From positions 1-5,040 of the forward strand of contig JAITDM010000052.1 in assembly GCA_031282535.1 (NCBI GenBank): DNA of 5,040 nt, read 5' to 3'. Below the pieces are notes generated by a model, which saw only the letters and a program-made list of their open reading frames with translations, was not told where the DNA came from and made no database searches. Position 1 is the first letter of the stretch, and every line of letters begins with the position of its first letter. The translations under genes and the position numbers were made by a program. Source of the stretch: Oscillospiraceae bacterium. Lineage in GTDB: Bacteria > Bacillota > Clostridia > Oscillospirales > UBA929. This document shows, piece by piece, positions 1-5,040 of this stretch.

Positions 1-476
1 CGCTGCTGCAGACCCATCTCTACCGGGACAGCGTGCGTCTGCGCTACGAGGCCTTTGTGCGGCAGGCGCGGGCGCTGGGGATCGCGCTGACGGAGTGGCG
101 TTTTTCCACGGCCGACGCCGAGCTGGCCCAAGCCATTGCCGCGTCCCTGCAGAGCCAGCCGGCCCGCAGTCTCGTGGCCTTCAGCACCGAGGCGCTGGAG
201 TGCGCCATCGACGCGCTGCAGGACGCCTCCCTGCCGCCGGCGCTCTACGGCATCGGCCACAGCGACAAGATCATCGCCTCGCTCGACCAGGGTCTCATCG
301 ACGGCCTCTGCTGCCAAAACGAGTACAAGATCGGCTACCTCGCGCTCATGCAGCTCGCCGGCGAGATGGGCGCCGTCTCCCCGGCGGACCCCACCTGGGT
401 AGAGTTTCGCTACATCAACCGCGCCAACATGTACGACCCCGACATCCAGCGGCTGATCTTCCCGATCATCCAGTGA
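1..476 (+). CDS. Sugar-binding protein of the LacI/ribose-binding type, C-terminal part (5' end outside window)
   Basis: The frame is open from base 3 and codes for 157 visible residues up to the TGA at 474-476; the start lies upstream of the window. The text reads like the second lobe of a type I periplasmic-binding fold. It shows an RLRYEAFVRQA helix, a SLVAFSTEALECAIDAL strand-helix unit, and a YGIGHSDKIIASLDQGLIDGL stretch followed by QNEYKIGYLALMQL, the usual site in this family where an asparagine and a glycine-tyrosine pair sit near the ligand cleft. By family knowledge it binds a small ligand, probably a sugar, either for an ABC transporter or as the sensory partner of a membrane kinase. 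No DNA-binding domain is visible, but the N-terminus is missing, so a LacI-type repressor cannot be fully excluded. The complete MglB-like gene starts 41 bases downstream on the same strand, so the two are probably one operon. The exact ligand cannot be told. Confidence 0.8.
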   Translation, partial: LLQTHLYRDSVRLRYEAFVRQARALGIALTEWRFSTADAELAQAIAASLQSQPARSLVAFSTEALECAIDALQDASLPPALYGIGHSDKIIASLDQGLIDGLCCQNEYKIGYLALMQLAGEMGAVSPADPTWVEFRYINRANMYDPDIQRLIFPIIQ

Positions 477-501
477 TGCTCGATCAAACCGACGGTCCGA
501 G

Positions 502-508
502 AGGAGGG
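502..508 (+). promoter_or_regulatory. Shine-Dalgarno site deciding the start of the MglB-like gene
   Basis: AGGAGGG lies 9 bases before the ATG at 518. An in-frame ATG at 476 overlaps the upstream stop codon (TGATG) but has no comparable site before it. It would also add a non-signal-like extension before the arginine-rich signal peptide, so 518 is preferred. Confidence 0.8.
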
Positions 509-517
509 ACACCGGCC

Positions 518-1585
518 ATGAGACGGAGAGGCCGGCCAAAGATCCGGCGCGGCGCCCGGGTGCTTGGGTTGCTTTGCGCCGCCGCGGTGCTGGCCGCCGC
601 CGCCGGGTGCGGACAGGCCGTCCCCGACGGGGAGACGCGGAACATCAAGATTGGCGTGAGCATTTACGACCAATACGACACGTTCATCGGCCTTTTGACC
701 GACCGGTTTCTCCGTTTGGCGCGCGAGAAGGAGGAGGCGCTGGACACGACGATCACGATCCTTCAAGAGAGCGCCGCCGGCAGTCAGATGGACCAGAACG
801 CCCAGGTGGAGGACTTCATCCGGAGCGGGTGCGACGTCATCTGCATCAACATTGTGGACCGCACCGACGCCTCGGTGATCATCGACCTCGCCGAGACCGC
901 GGAGATCCCGGTGATATTTTTCAACCGCGAGCTGGTGGAGGAGGATCTGGAGCGCTGGAGCAAACTGTACTATGTGGGCGCCATGGCGCTCCAGAGCGGC
1001 CGGCTGCAGGGGCGGATTTTGATCGACCTCTGCCGGTCCGACTTCAAAAAGGTGGACCGCAACGGCGACGGTCTTTTGCAGTACGTGATGCTGGAGGGCG
1101 AGGCCGGCCATCAGGACGCGATCATGCGCACCCAGTACAGCGTGAGCACGGTGGAGGCGGCCGGCTACCGGCTGGAGCGCCTCGGCGACGAGATCGCCAA
1201 CTGGAACCGGGCGCAGGCGGACAACAAGATGACGCAGTTTTTGGAGGCGCACGCGAACGCCATTGAGGTGGTGTTTTCGAACAACGACGAGATGGCGCTG
1301 GGCACCATCGACGCGCTGCACCGCGCCGGCGTGGCGCCGGAGGACTGGCCCGTCGTCCTTGGCATCGACGGCACGCCCGCGGCCCTGCAGGCGCTCCAAA
1401 AGGGCGAGATGGCCGGCACGGTCTTAAACAACGCCCTGGGCCAGGCCCAGGGGATGCTGGACCTGGCCTGCGCCGTCGCCACCGGCTCTCCCCTGCCCAA
1501 CAACCTGGAGGACGGCAAGTACATCCGGCTCCCCTACGAGACCATCACCCCCGCCAACGTGGCGCAGTATCTGGAGGCAGGCTGA
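518..1585 (+). CDS. mglB: Galactose/glucose-binding lipoprotein, MglB-like (Peripla_BP_4)
   Basis: Codes for 355 residues. The N-terminus is a basic segment (MRRRGRPKIRRG), a hydrophobic run and an AAGC lipobox with Cys31, so the product should be a lipoprotein on the outer face of the membrane. The mature part aligns by eye with E. coli MglB over its length. The ten sugar-contact residues of MglB all have counterparts: Asp54, Phe56, Asn136, His198, Asp200, Arg204, Trp229, Asn256, Asp284 and Asn304. The EF-hand-like calcium loop is also present (Asp180, Asn182, Asp184, Gln188), with the distant calcium ligand Glu250. This supports binding of D-galactose or D-glucose and calcium; the ligand is inferred by homology. 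It follows another sugar-binding protein gene in the same operon and is followed by hairpins rather than by mglA and mglC. It may therefore feed a transporter encoded elsewhere or act as a sensor subunit. The symbol reflects family similarity, not proven function. Confidence 0.92.
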   Translation: MRRRGRPKIRRGARVLGLLCAAAVLAAAAGCGQAVPDGETRNIKIGVSIYDQYDTFIGLLTDRFLRLAREKEEALDTTITILQESAAGSQMDQNAQVEDFIRSGCDVICINIVDRTDASVIIDLAETAEIPVIFFNRELVEEDLERWSKLYYVGAMALQSGRLQGRILIDLCRSDFKKVDRNGDGLLQYVMLEGEAGHQDAIMRTQYSVSTVEAAGYRLERLGDEIANWNRAQADNKMTQFLEAHANAIEVVFSNNDEMALGTIDALHRAGVAPEDWPVVLGIDGTPAALQALQKGEMAGTVLNNALGQAQGMLDLACAVATGSPLPNNLEDGKYIRLPYETITPANVAQYLEAG

Positions 1586-1592
1586 AAAGCCT

Positions 1593-1623
1593 CCCGTCGA
1601 GAGTCCGGACGGGCGTATTTTGT
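1593..1623 (+). terminator. Probable intrinsic terminator of the sugar-binding operon
   Basis: CCCGTC (1593-1598) pairs with GACGGG (1608-1613) around a 9-base loop and is followed by TATTTTGT (1616-1623). It begins 8 bases after the stop codon of the MglB-like gene. The 6-bp stem is short and the T tract is interrupted, so the call is moderate. The adjacent AT-rich inverted repeat may help or be the true terminator. Confidence 0.5.
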
Positions 1624-1644
1624 AAAAATATTCCAATATTTTAC
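1622..1644. repeat. AT-rich inverted repeat in the spacer, possible second terminator or operator
   Basis: GTAAAAATATT (1622-1632) and AATATTTTAC (1635-1644) are inverted copies with one extra A in the left arm, separated only by CC. The inner 8-bp arms, AAAATATT and AATATTTT (1625-1632, 1635-1642), are perfect. TTTTTC follows, so rightward RNA could end here. It lies about 30 bases upstream of the -35 box of the next gene, so a protein-binding site is an equal alternative. Confidence 0.45.
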
Positions 1645-1675
1645 TTTTTCCTGGCAAAAAAATAGGGTTTCCGCC

Positions 1676-1704
1676 TTGTCAGCGCGGGGATTTTGGTGTA
1701 TACT
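1676..1704 (+). promoter_or_regulatory. Sigma-A type promoter for the zinc-ribbon membrane protein gene
   Basis: TTGTCA (1676-1681) and TATACT (1699-1704) are separated by 17 bases, close to the vegetative consensus. Transcription would start near 1711, which leaves a leader of about 100 bases before the preferred start codon at 1815. Confidence 0.75.
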
Positions 1705-1733
1705 GTGATTAGGGCTGTATGGCGCATGTGTCG

Positions 1734-1774
1734 TCCGGCGGTTTGCCGGATTTTCCCGGCACCCGGGTGACGGG
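1734..1774 (+). promoter_or_regulatory. Structured leader with two hairpins, the first attenuator-like
   Basis: TCCGGC (1734-1739) pairs with GCCGGA (1745-1750) around a 5-base loop and is followed directly by TTTT (1751-1754), like a small intrinsic terminator. Next comes a second fold: CCCG (1755-1758) with CGGG (1771-1774), enclosing the palindrome CACCCGGGTG (1760-1769). Both lie between the predicted transcript start and the preferred start codon at 1815. If translation starts at 1719 instead, they are simply coding sequence. A control role is inference. Confidence 0.3.
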
Positions 1775-1814
1775 CGCGCCTATGTTTTGGTTTGCTGAGA
1801 TGGGGGGCGGTTTG

Positions 1815-2324
1815 ATGGGCAGATATTCTCACACACGCCGTGGTCGGGGGGAATACTCTCTCACGCGGGTGGTGATTGCCTTTGCGCAGGTCATTTTGGG
1901 CGTGATTTTTCTGATCTACTCCGTCCCCGTGTTTCTCACCGCTATGCTCTCGGGTGACAACGGGCCCAGTATTGTGCCCGCGCGGGCCACGGTTCTGGCG
2001 CTCATTGGTCTTATCCTGGTGATTTGGGGCAACTCGGCCGGCAAACGGATGCGCCGGGCCAGGCGCAGCGCCGGCATGACGGCCGTGGACCTCGCCACCT
2101 CCCTCGCCGCCTCGGTGGTCACCTCACAGACACAGACGCAGCGTCCGCCGCCCACCCTCGAAACCGCCTCTATCCAGACCGCCGTGCCGCCCGGCACCAG
2201 ATACATACTCGTCGAATGCGAGGGTTGCGGCGCCAAAAACAAACTCCTTGAAGGCACGGTCGGCGAATGCGAATTTTGCGGCTCCTACTTAGAAACCACA
2301 GCACAACCGGCCAAGGCCAAATGA
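1815..2324 (+). CDS. Small two-helix membrane protein with a C-terminal zinc ribbon
   Basis: Codes for 169 residues from the ATG at 1815. The order is a basic N-terminus (GRYSHTRRGRG), a hydrophobic segment at about residues 18-45, a second at about 57-72, a strongly basic stretch (KRMRRARR, 77-84), a Thr/Gln/Pro-rich linker, then CEGC and CEFC (Cys135, 138, 152, 155), which form a typical four-cysteine zinc ribbon. By the positive-inside rule both ends should be cytoplasmic, with the ribbon facing the cytosol; this is inferred. No named family was recognised. The start was chosen because the G-rich stretch GGGGGGCGG (1802-1810) can act as a Shine-Dalgarno site. In-frame ATGs at 1719, 1782 and 1800 are possible. 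The one at 1719 would give 201 residues, but it lies only about 8 bases from the predicted transcript start. The gene has its own promoter and converges on the AraC-family gene. Confidence 0.8.
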   Translation: MGRYSHTRRGRGEYSLTRVVIAFAQVILGVIFLIYSVPVFLTAMLSGDNGPSIVPARATVLALIGLILVIWGNSAGKRMRRARRSAGMTAVDLATSLAASVVTSQTQTQRPPPTLETASIQTAVPPGTRYILVECEGCGAKNKLLEGTVGECEFCGSYLETTAQPAKAK

Positions 2325-2343
2325 CACCAAAAACACGAGGTAT

Positions 2344-2359
2344 ACGCACATAAGTGCGT
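2344..2359. terminator. Weak hairpin between the convergent genes
   Basis: ACGCAC (2344-2349) pairs with GTGCGT (2354-2359) around an ATAA loop, in the 34-base gap between the two convergent stop codons and touching the stop of the leftward gene. Neither side has a close T tract. The nearest for leftward RNA is about 10 bases further on, in the complement of 2329-2333. A terminator role for one or both genes is plausible from position only. Confidence 0.35.
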
Positions 2360-3258
2360 CATATTTCGAGCGTCTCTTGTTTGCGGTACTCTCTCGGCGT
2401 CATGCCCAAGCATCGTTTGAAAATTTCCGTGTAATAGCTCGCGCTGGAAAAACCGACGGAGAGGGCTGCGGTGGTGATGGACTGCGTCGGGTCCATCAGG
2501 ATCGGAAGGCTTTTTTCCACTCTGTACCGCAGCAGATATTCGAAAGGCGTCTCGCGCATAAAGCGTTTGAAGGCGTGGCTGCATTCGCTCTTGGAGATGT
2601 TGGCCGCCGCGGCCATGTCGGCCAGGGTGATCTTGGCGTCGTAATTGGCAAATATATAGGACAACACATTTTTGATATGACCCACACTCTTGGGGGTCAT
2701 ATCATTTGTTTGTAAAGCAGTTTCAATGTTCCGGTAAAATAGCTCCCATATCTCCATCAACAGCCCGACAATCTCCATCTCATAACAGGCGGCTTTTTGC
2801 CGGTAGACCCGCTCCAACTTTTCGACGGTGTCAATGATATCCTTTTGCCAGCCGATCTCCTTTTGGAACAAATAGGAGGACAGCATGTTGCTGTTCAAAA
2901 TGGGCGTCACATACTTCTGCGCGATGGCGCTGTCGTCTCGGCCCAACATCGTCGGATTGACCGTGATCGCATAGTAAGAACAGTTCTGCCGATCGACGGA
3001 CCAACCCATGTGAAGGACATTGGAGTTGACAAACAGACAATCCCCCGCCGTGAGAAGGTACTCCCTGTCGTTGGCCTTGTACCCCATGCCCCCGTCGCAG
3101 ATCAGCGTCAATTCCATCTCCTTGTGCCAGTGACAATCAAACTGCTGCCCCTTGTAGTTCAGGATCTTTTCGGGGTGGACATGGAAGGGAAACGCCAGCG
3201 TACCATGCGACGCCTTGATCTCCATTTGATTCTTGTCTGTGAAGATGATCTTTTCCAC
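2359..3258 (-). CDS. AraC-family transcriptional regulator with N-terminal cupin sensor domain
   Basis: Codes for 299 residues from the GTG at 3258. The N-terminal half is an AraC_binding-type cupin. It has His43-Trp-His45, Glu47 and Glu49, then a glycine-rich turn (DGGMGY), GDCLFVNSN at about 72-80 and His83, the pattern used to sense small ligands, often sugars. The C-terminus has two helix-turn-helix motifs at about 210-233 and 260-293. The second carries the family signature (VGFSSASYYTEIFKRCLGM then TPREYR), so DNA binding should be intact. The GTG start is preferred because GGGGG lies 8 bases upstream of it. The TTG at 3273 (304 residues) and an ATG at 3225 are alternatives. The gene diverges from the DUF4143 ATPase gene and shares a palindrome-containing promoter region with it. 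Regulators of this family often control a neighbouring operon or themselves; the target here is unknown. Hand counts give 23 G+C in the 60 bases at 2641-2700 against 38 in 841-900, so part of this gene is AT-richer than the left-hand genes. Confidence 0.92.
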   Translation of the reverse strand: MEKIIFTDKNQMEIKASHGTLAFPFHVHPEKILNYKGQQFDCHWHKEMELTLICDGGMGYKANDREYLLTAGDCLFVNSNVLHMGWSVDRQNCSYYAITVNPTMLGRDDSAIAQKYVTPILNSNMLSSYLFQKEIGWQKDIIDTVEKLERVYRQKAACYEMEIVGLLMEIWELFYRNIETALQTNDMTPKSVGHIKNVLSYIFANYDAKITLADMAAAANISKSECSHAFKRFMRETPFEYLLRYRVEKSLPILMDPTQSITTAALSVGFSSASYYTEIFKRCLGMTPREYRKQETLEI

Positions 3259-3279
3259 CCCACACACCCCCAAGTATGC

Positions 3280-3309
3280 AAGATTGTTATGAATTTATAC
3301 AATAATCTT
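3280..3309. repeat. AT-rich inverted repeat in the leader of the AraC-family gene
   Basis: AAGATT (3280-3285) and AATCTT (3304-3309) are inverted copies. The pairing can extend to AAGATTGT against ACA...ATCTT with a three-base bulge. It lies between the predicted transcript start (near 3325) and the GTG start of the leftward gene. It could be a leader hairpin or a binding site, for example for autoregulation, but the interior is poorly matched. Confidence 0.35.
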
Positions 3310-3331
3310 TTCTCACACTCTCTCAAAAAGC

Positions 3332-3360
3332 ATTATACTTGTATTTTGATCAAATGTCAA
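3332..3360 (-). promoter_or_regulatory. Perfect consensus sigma-A promoter for the AraC-family gene
   Basis: On the minus strand, TTGACA (complement of 3355-3360) and TATAAT (complement of 3332-3337) are separated by exactly 17 bases, so both boxes match the consensus at every position. Transcription would start near 3325. The outer two bases of the -35 box overlap the end of the 36-bp palindrome. Confidence 0.85.
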
Positions 3361-3394
3361 GCCGTTTTATAGATTTAAATCTACAAAACGGCTT
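3359..3394. repeat. 36-bp loopless near-perfect palindrome between divergent promoters
   Basis: The left arm is AAGCCGTTTTATAGATTT (3359-3376) and the right arm AAATCTACAAAACGGCTT (3377-3394). They are inverted copies at 17 of 18 positions, with A3369 opposite C3384 as the only mismatch. The core TAGATTTAAATCTA (3370-3383) is perfect. It touches the -35 box of the leftward promoter and ends 7 bases before the -35 box of the rightward one. It could be a shared operator. TTATTTTTATT follows it on the plus strand, so a terminator for rightward read-through, or a mobile-element scar, are alternatives. Confidence 0.85.
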
Positions 3395-3401
3395 ATTTTT
3401 A

Positions 3402-3430
3402 TTGACTCCGACCGACAAATCTTGTATACT
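3402..3430 (+). promoter_or_regulatory. Sigma-A type promoter for the DUF4143 ATPase gene
   Basis: TTGACT (3402-3407) and TATACT (3425-3430) are separated by 17 bases, one mismatch from consensus in each box. Transcription would start near 3437, leaving a leader of only about 14 bases before the ATG at 3451. Confidence 0.8.
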
Positions 3431-3437
3431 GGAACAT

Positions 3438-3442
3438 GGGAG
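3438..3442 (+). promoter_or_regulatory. Shine-Dalgarno site deciding the start of the ATPase gene
   Basis: GGGAG lies 8 bases before the ATG at 3451 and almost at the predicted 5' end of the transcript. In-frame ATGs at 3436 and 3445 are less likely. The first would be at or before the transcript start, and the second is too close to this site. Confidence 0.6.
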
Positions 3443-3450
3443 TGATGTAT

Positions 3451-4863
3451 ATGTACACGCTGACCTCGGCGCTGAAGCGGCTCAACCGCTGGTGGCGGTC
3501 CGGCGCTGTGGACCGCGATTTTATCTACAGCACCGTGAGGAGCGAGTTTCACGCCGTCGCGCGGCAGCTGAAAAAACGGCGGATCCTGGCCGTTGTGGGC
3601 CCGCGGCGCGTCGGGAAGTCCACACTGCTCTTTCAAACGATTGACCATCTGCTCAAAGCGGGCACAAAACCTGCCCACGTCCTGTTTTTCAGCGGCGACG
3701 AGCCGGCCCTCTTCACGGAGGCCAACACGATAGGCGACATCCTGACCGCTTACGAGACGGACATCCTGCAACAAAATCTGGAGGATTTGACGGAGACCGT
3801 CTACGTCGTCATAGACGAAATCCATTTCATCTCCAATTGGCAGCAGTGGCTCAAATCGTATTATGACAGGAAATATCGGATCAAATTCATCGTCAGCGGC
3901 TCCTCGTCGACCCATCTGTTCCACGGCGCGCGGGAATCGCTGTTGGGGCGTATGGACACCGTGAACATACTGCCGCTCTCCTTTGATCAGTTCGCCGTGT
4001 TCCACGACGTCTACAGGGGCGGCGGCGGCGTGCTCGGCCTGCGGGCGCTGCTCCCCGGGTTTTCGTTTTTTGACGATCCCCTCGGGTATGCGCAGGCTCT
4101 CATGGCGCGGTCGTCGGAGGTCGAGGCATGCAGGATACTGGCCGGCCGCGTGTTCAACGAATACCTGCTTGTCGGCGGATATCCGGAATTTTTTGCGTCG
4201 GACAGCATCCTGCTTTGGCAAAAGCAGCTCACGGAGGACATCATTACCCGCGGCCTGTTTCGGGACATCGTGGGCATCTACACGGTCAAAAACCCGGAAC
4301 TTCTAGAAAAGCTTCTGTACTTTGTCGCCGCGAACAGCGGACAACCGCATGCCTATGCGACGCTGGCGCAGACCCTGGGCATCGACTTTCAAACGGTGTC
4401 CAACTACCTCAGCTATCTGAAAAGCGCGTTCATGGTCGGCATCTTGGACAACTACTCCACCAACATCGGGAAAGTCGTCCGCAAGAACAAGAAGCTTTAC
4501 ATCACCGACTGCGGCCTGCGAAACGCGCTGCTGCGCGCGCCCATGCTGGAGGATGGCGCGCTCGGCCACATCGCGGAGGGCTGCGCCGTGACCGCCGCGC
4601 TCGCCTACGCGCAGGAAAACCTTTACGCCGTAAACTATTGGAGCGCCTCCGGCGGCCACAAAGAGGTCGACATTGTCCTCGACAAAAAAATTTCCGCCCT
4701 GCCTATCGAAGTCAAGTTCCGCGGCAAGGTATCGGACGAGGACCTGTCCGGCATCCGGGCGTTTTGTAAGACCTTCGGCGCCGGCGCCGGCGCGGTGATC
4801 ACAAAGGACACGCTGGACGCGCACGACGGCACCGCCCTGGTCCCCCTCTGGATGGTGCGGTGA
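3451..4863 (+). CDS. AAA_14/DUF4143-family ATPase with PD-(D/E)XK-like C-terminus
   Basis: Codes for 470 residues. The order is a Walker A loop, GPRRVGKST (50-58, Lys56); a Walker B strand, VYVVIDE (Asp122, Glu123); a FIVSGSSS sensor-type strand ending near 153; then ESLLGRM and the family hallmark LPLSFDQF (about 162-181). A winged-helix-like segment follows (LLEKLLYFVAANSG to QTVSNYLSYLKSAFMV, about 283-325). The C-terminus carries EVDIVLD and PIEVKF, giving Asp407, Glu420 and Lys422 in the spacing of a PD-(D/E)XK nuclease-type core. This is the complete AAA_14 plus DUF4143 layout at normal length, with no broken motif. The cellular role of the family is not established; nucleotide hydrolysis and nucleic-acid contact are inferences. 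The gene is single, driven by its own promoter, divergent from an AraC-family regulator, and followed by a hairpin. The start at 3451 is set by GGGAG 8 bases upstream; 3436 would add five residues. Confidence 0.9.
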   Translation: MYTLTSALKRLNRWWRSGAVDRDFIYSTVRSEFHAVARQLKKRRILAVVGPRRVGKSTLLFQTIDHLLKAGTKPAHVLFFSGDEPALFTEANTIGDILTAYETDILQQNLEDLTETVYVVIDEIHFISNWQQWLKSYYDRKYRIKFIVSGSSSTHLFHGARESLLGRMDTVNILPLSFDQFAVFHDVYRGGGGVLGLRALLPGFSFFDDPLGYAQALMARSSEVEACRILAGRVFNEYLLVGGYPEFFASDSILLWQKQLTEDIITRGLFRDIVGIYTVKNPELLEKLLYFVAANSGQPHAYATLAQTLGIDFQTVSNYLSYLKSAFMVGILDNYSTNIGKVVRKNKKLYITDCGLRNALLRAPMLEDGALGHIAEGCAVTAALAYAQENLYAVNYWSASGGHKEVDIVLDKKISALPIEVKFRGKVSDEDLSGIRAFCKTFGAGAGAVITKDTLDAHDGTALVPLWMVR

Positions 4864-4926
4864 ATCGCGCGTGCGTATATGATTTTCGGGTTGACATCTG
4901 AGGCATCAACAAAAATTTTGCAACGT

Positions 4927-4957
4927 GAGAAGGAACAGCCTTTGGCTGTCCCTTCTC
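4927..4957 (+). terminator. Long hairpin after the ATPase gene, probable terminator
   Basis: GAGAAGGAACAGCC (4927-4940) and GGCTGTCCCTTCTC (4944-4957) form a 14-bp stem around a TTT loop, with one A-C mismatch (A4934, C4950). It starts 63 bases after the ATPase stop codon. Position and stem strength fit an intrinsic terminator, but what follows (ATATGTGTTTAAA) is only a weak T tract. In leftward RNA the mismatch becomes a G-U pair. Confidence 0.6.
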
Positions 4958-4996
4958 ATATGTGTTTAAATGGAGAGTGGAAACGTAAATTTTTTC

Positions 4997-5026
4997 TTGA
5001 CAGAAGGAATATTTTAGGTATATACT
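4997..5026 (+). promoter_or_regulatory. Outward-facing sigma-A type promoter at the right edge
   Basis: TTGACA (4997-5002) and TATACT (5021-5026) are separated by 18 bases. TATATA (5019-5024) with a 16-base gap is an alternative -10 box. The transcript would start near 5033 and serve a gene beyond the window. Confidence 0.65.
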
Positions 5027-5040
5027 TATTTGGTAGTGAT

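Noticed and set aside
476..517. Overlapping TGATG start at 476 for the MglB-like gene
   Set aside because: It would place an odd acidic and glycine-rich extension before the signal peptide and lacks a ribosome site; 518 has AGGAGGG at good spacing.
410..1399. Long open frame on the minus strand opposite the MglB-like gene
   Set aside because: It is a by-product of GC-rich codon use in the real gene; the translation is low in complexity, shows no domain, and has no promoter or ribosome site.
3436..3450. ATG at 3436 as the start of the ATPase
   Set aside because: The predicted transcript begins at about 3437, so this codon would not be within the RNA; 3451 has a spaced GGGAG site.
3367..4221. 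Long open frame on the minus strand opposite the ATPase gene
   Set aside because: It overlaps a gene with clear ATPase motifs, runs through the palindrome and rightward promoter, and its translation resembles no protein family.
4890..4919. TTGACA at 4891-4896 as a promoter, and the inverted GTTGA/TCAAC pair around it
   Set aside because: At 17 bases downstream there is only AATTTT, a poor -10 box, and the inverted arms are 5 bp with an 11-base gap, so both can be chance.
1..5040. CRISPR arrays, tRNA or rRNA genes, insertion sequences, toxin-antitoxin pairs
   Set aside because: No regularly spaced repeats, tRNA-like arms, transposase motifs or paired small toxin and antitoxin genes were found on either strand.

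Overview
The window looks like chromosomal DNA from a GC-rich member of the Clostridia (Firmicutes). This is an inference from the protein families, a lipobox-type binding lipoprotein, Shine-Dalgarno-led genes, near-consensus sigma-A promoters and AT-rich intergenic spacers between GC-rich genes. No RNA gene, CRISPR array, insertion sequence or phage gene was seen. No stretch longer than 300 bases lacks a gene.

Left part (1-1585, + strand): the end of an operon encoding two sugar-binding proteins in tandem. The first is the C-terminal half of a LacI/ribose-binding-type substrate-binding protein. The second is a complete MglB-like galactose/glucose-binding lipoprotein that keeps every sugar ligand and the calcium loop of E. 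coli MglB. The operon then ends in hairpins, with no transporter ATPase or permease gene after it.

Middle (1586-2361): a promoter with a roughly 100-base structured leader precedes a small two-helix membrane protein with a C-terminal four-cysteine zinc ribbon. It converges on an AraC-family regulator transcribed from the other strand.

Right part (2359-5040): the AraC-family regulator (cupin plus two HTH motifs, - strand) and an AAA_14/DUF4143 ATPase (+ strand) are divergently transcribed from two near-consensus sigma-A promoters. The most striking non-coding feature lies between their -35 boxes: a 36-bp, almost perfect, loopless inverted repeat. The ATPase gene stands alone and is followed by a 14-bp-stem hairpin. 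Another consensus-like promoter at the right edge fires out of the window.

How they may work together: the two binding proteins are probably one sugar-uptake or sugar-sensing unit. The AraC protein and the ATPase may share control through the palindrome. No functional link between the left and right halves is shown by the sequence.
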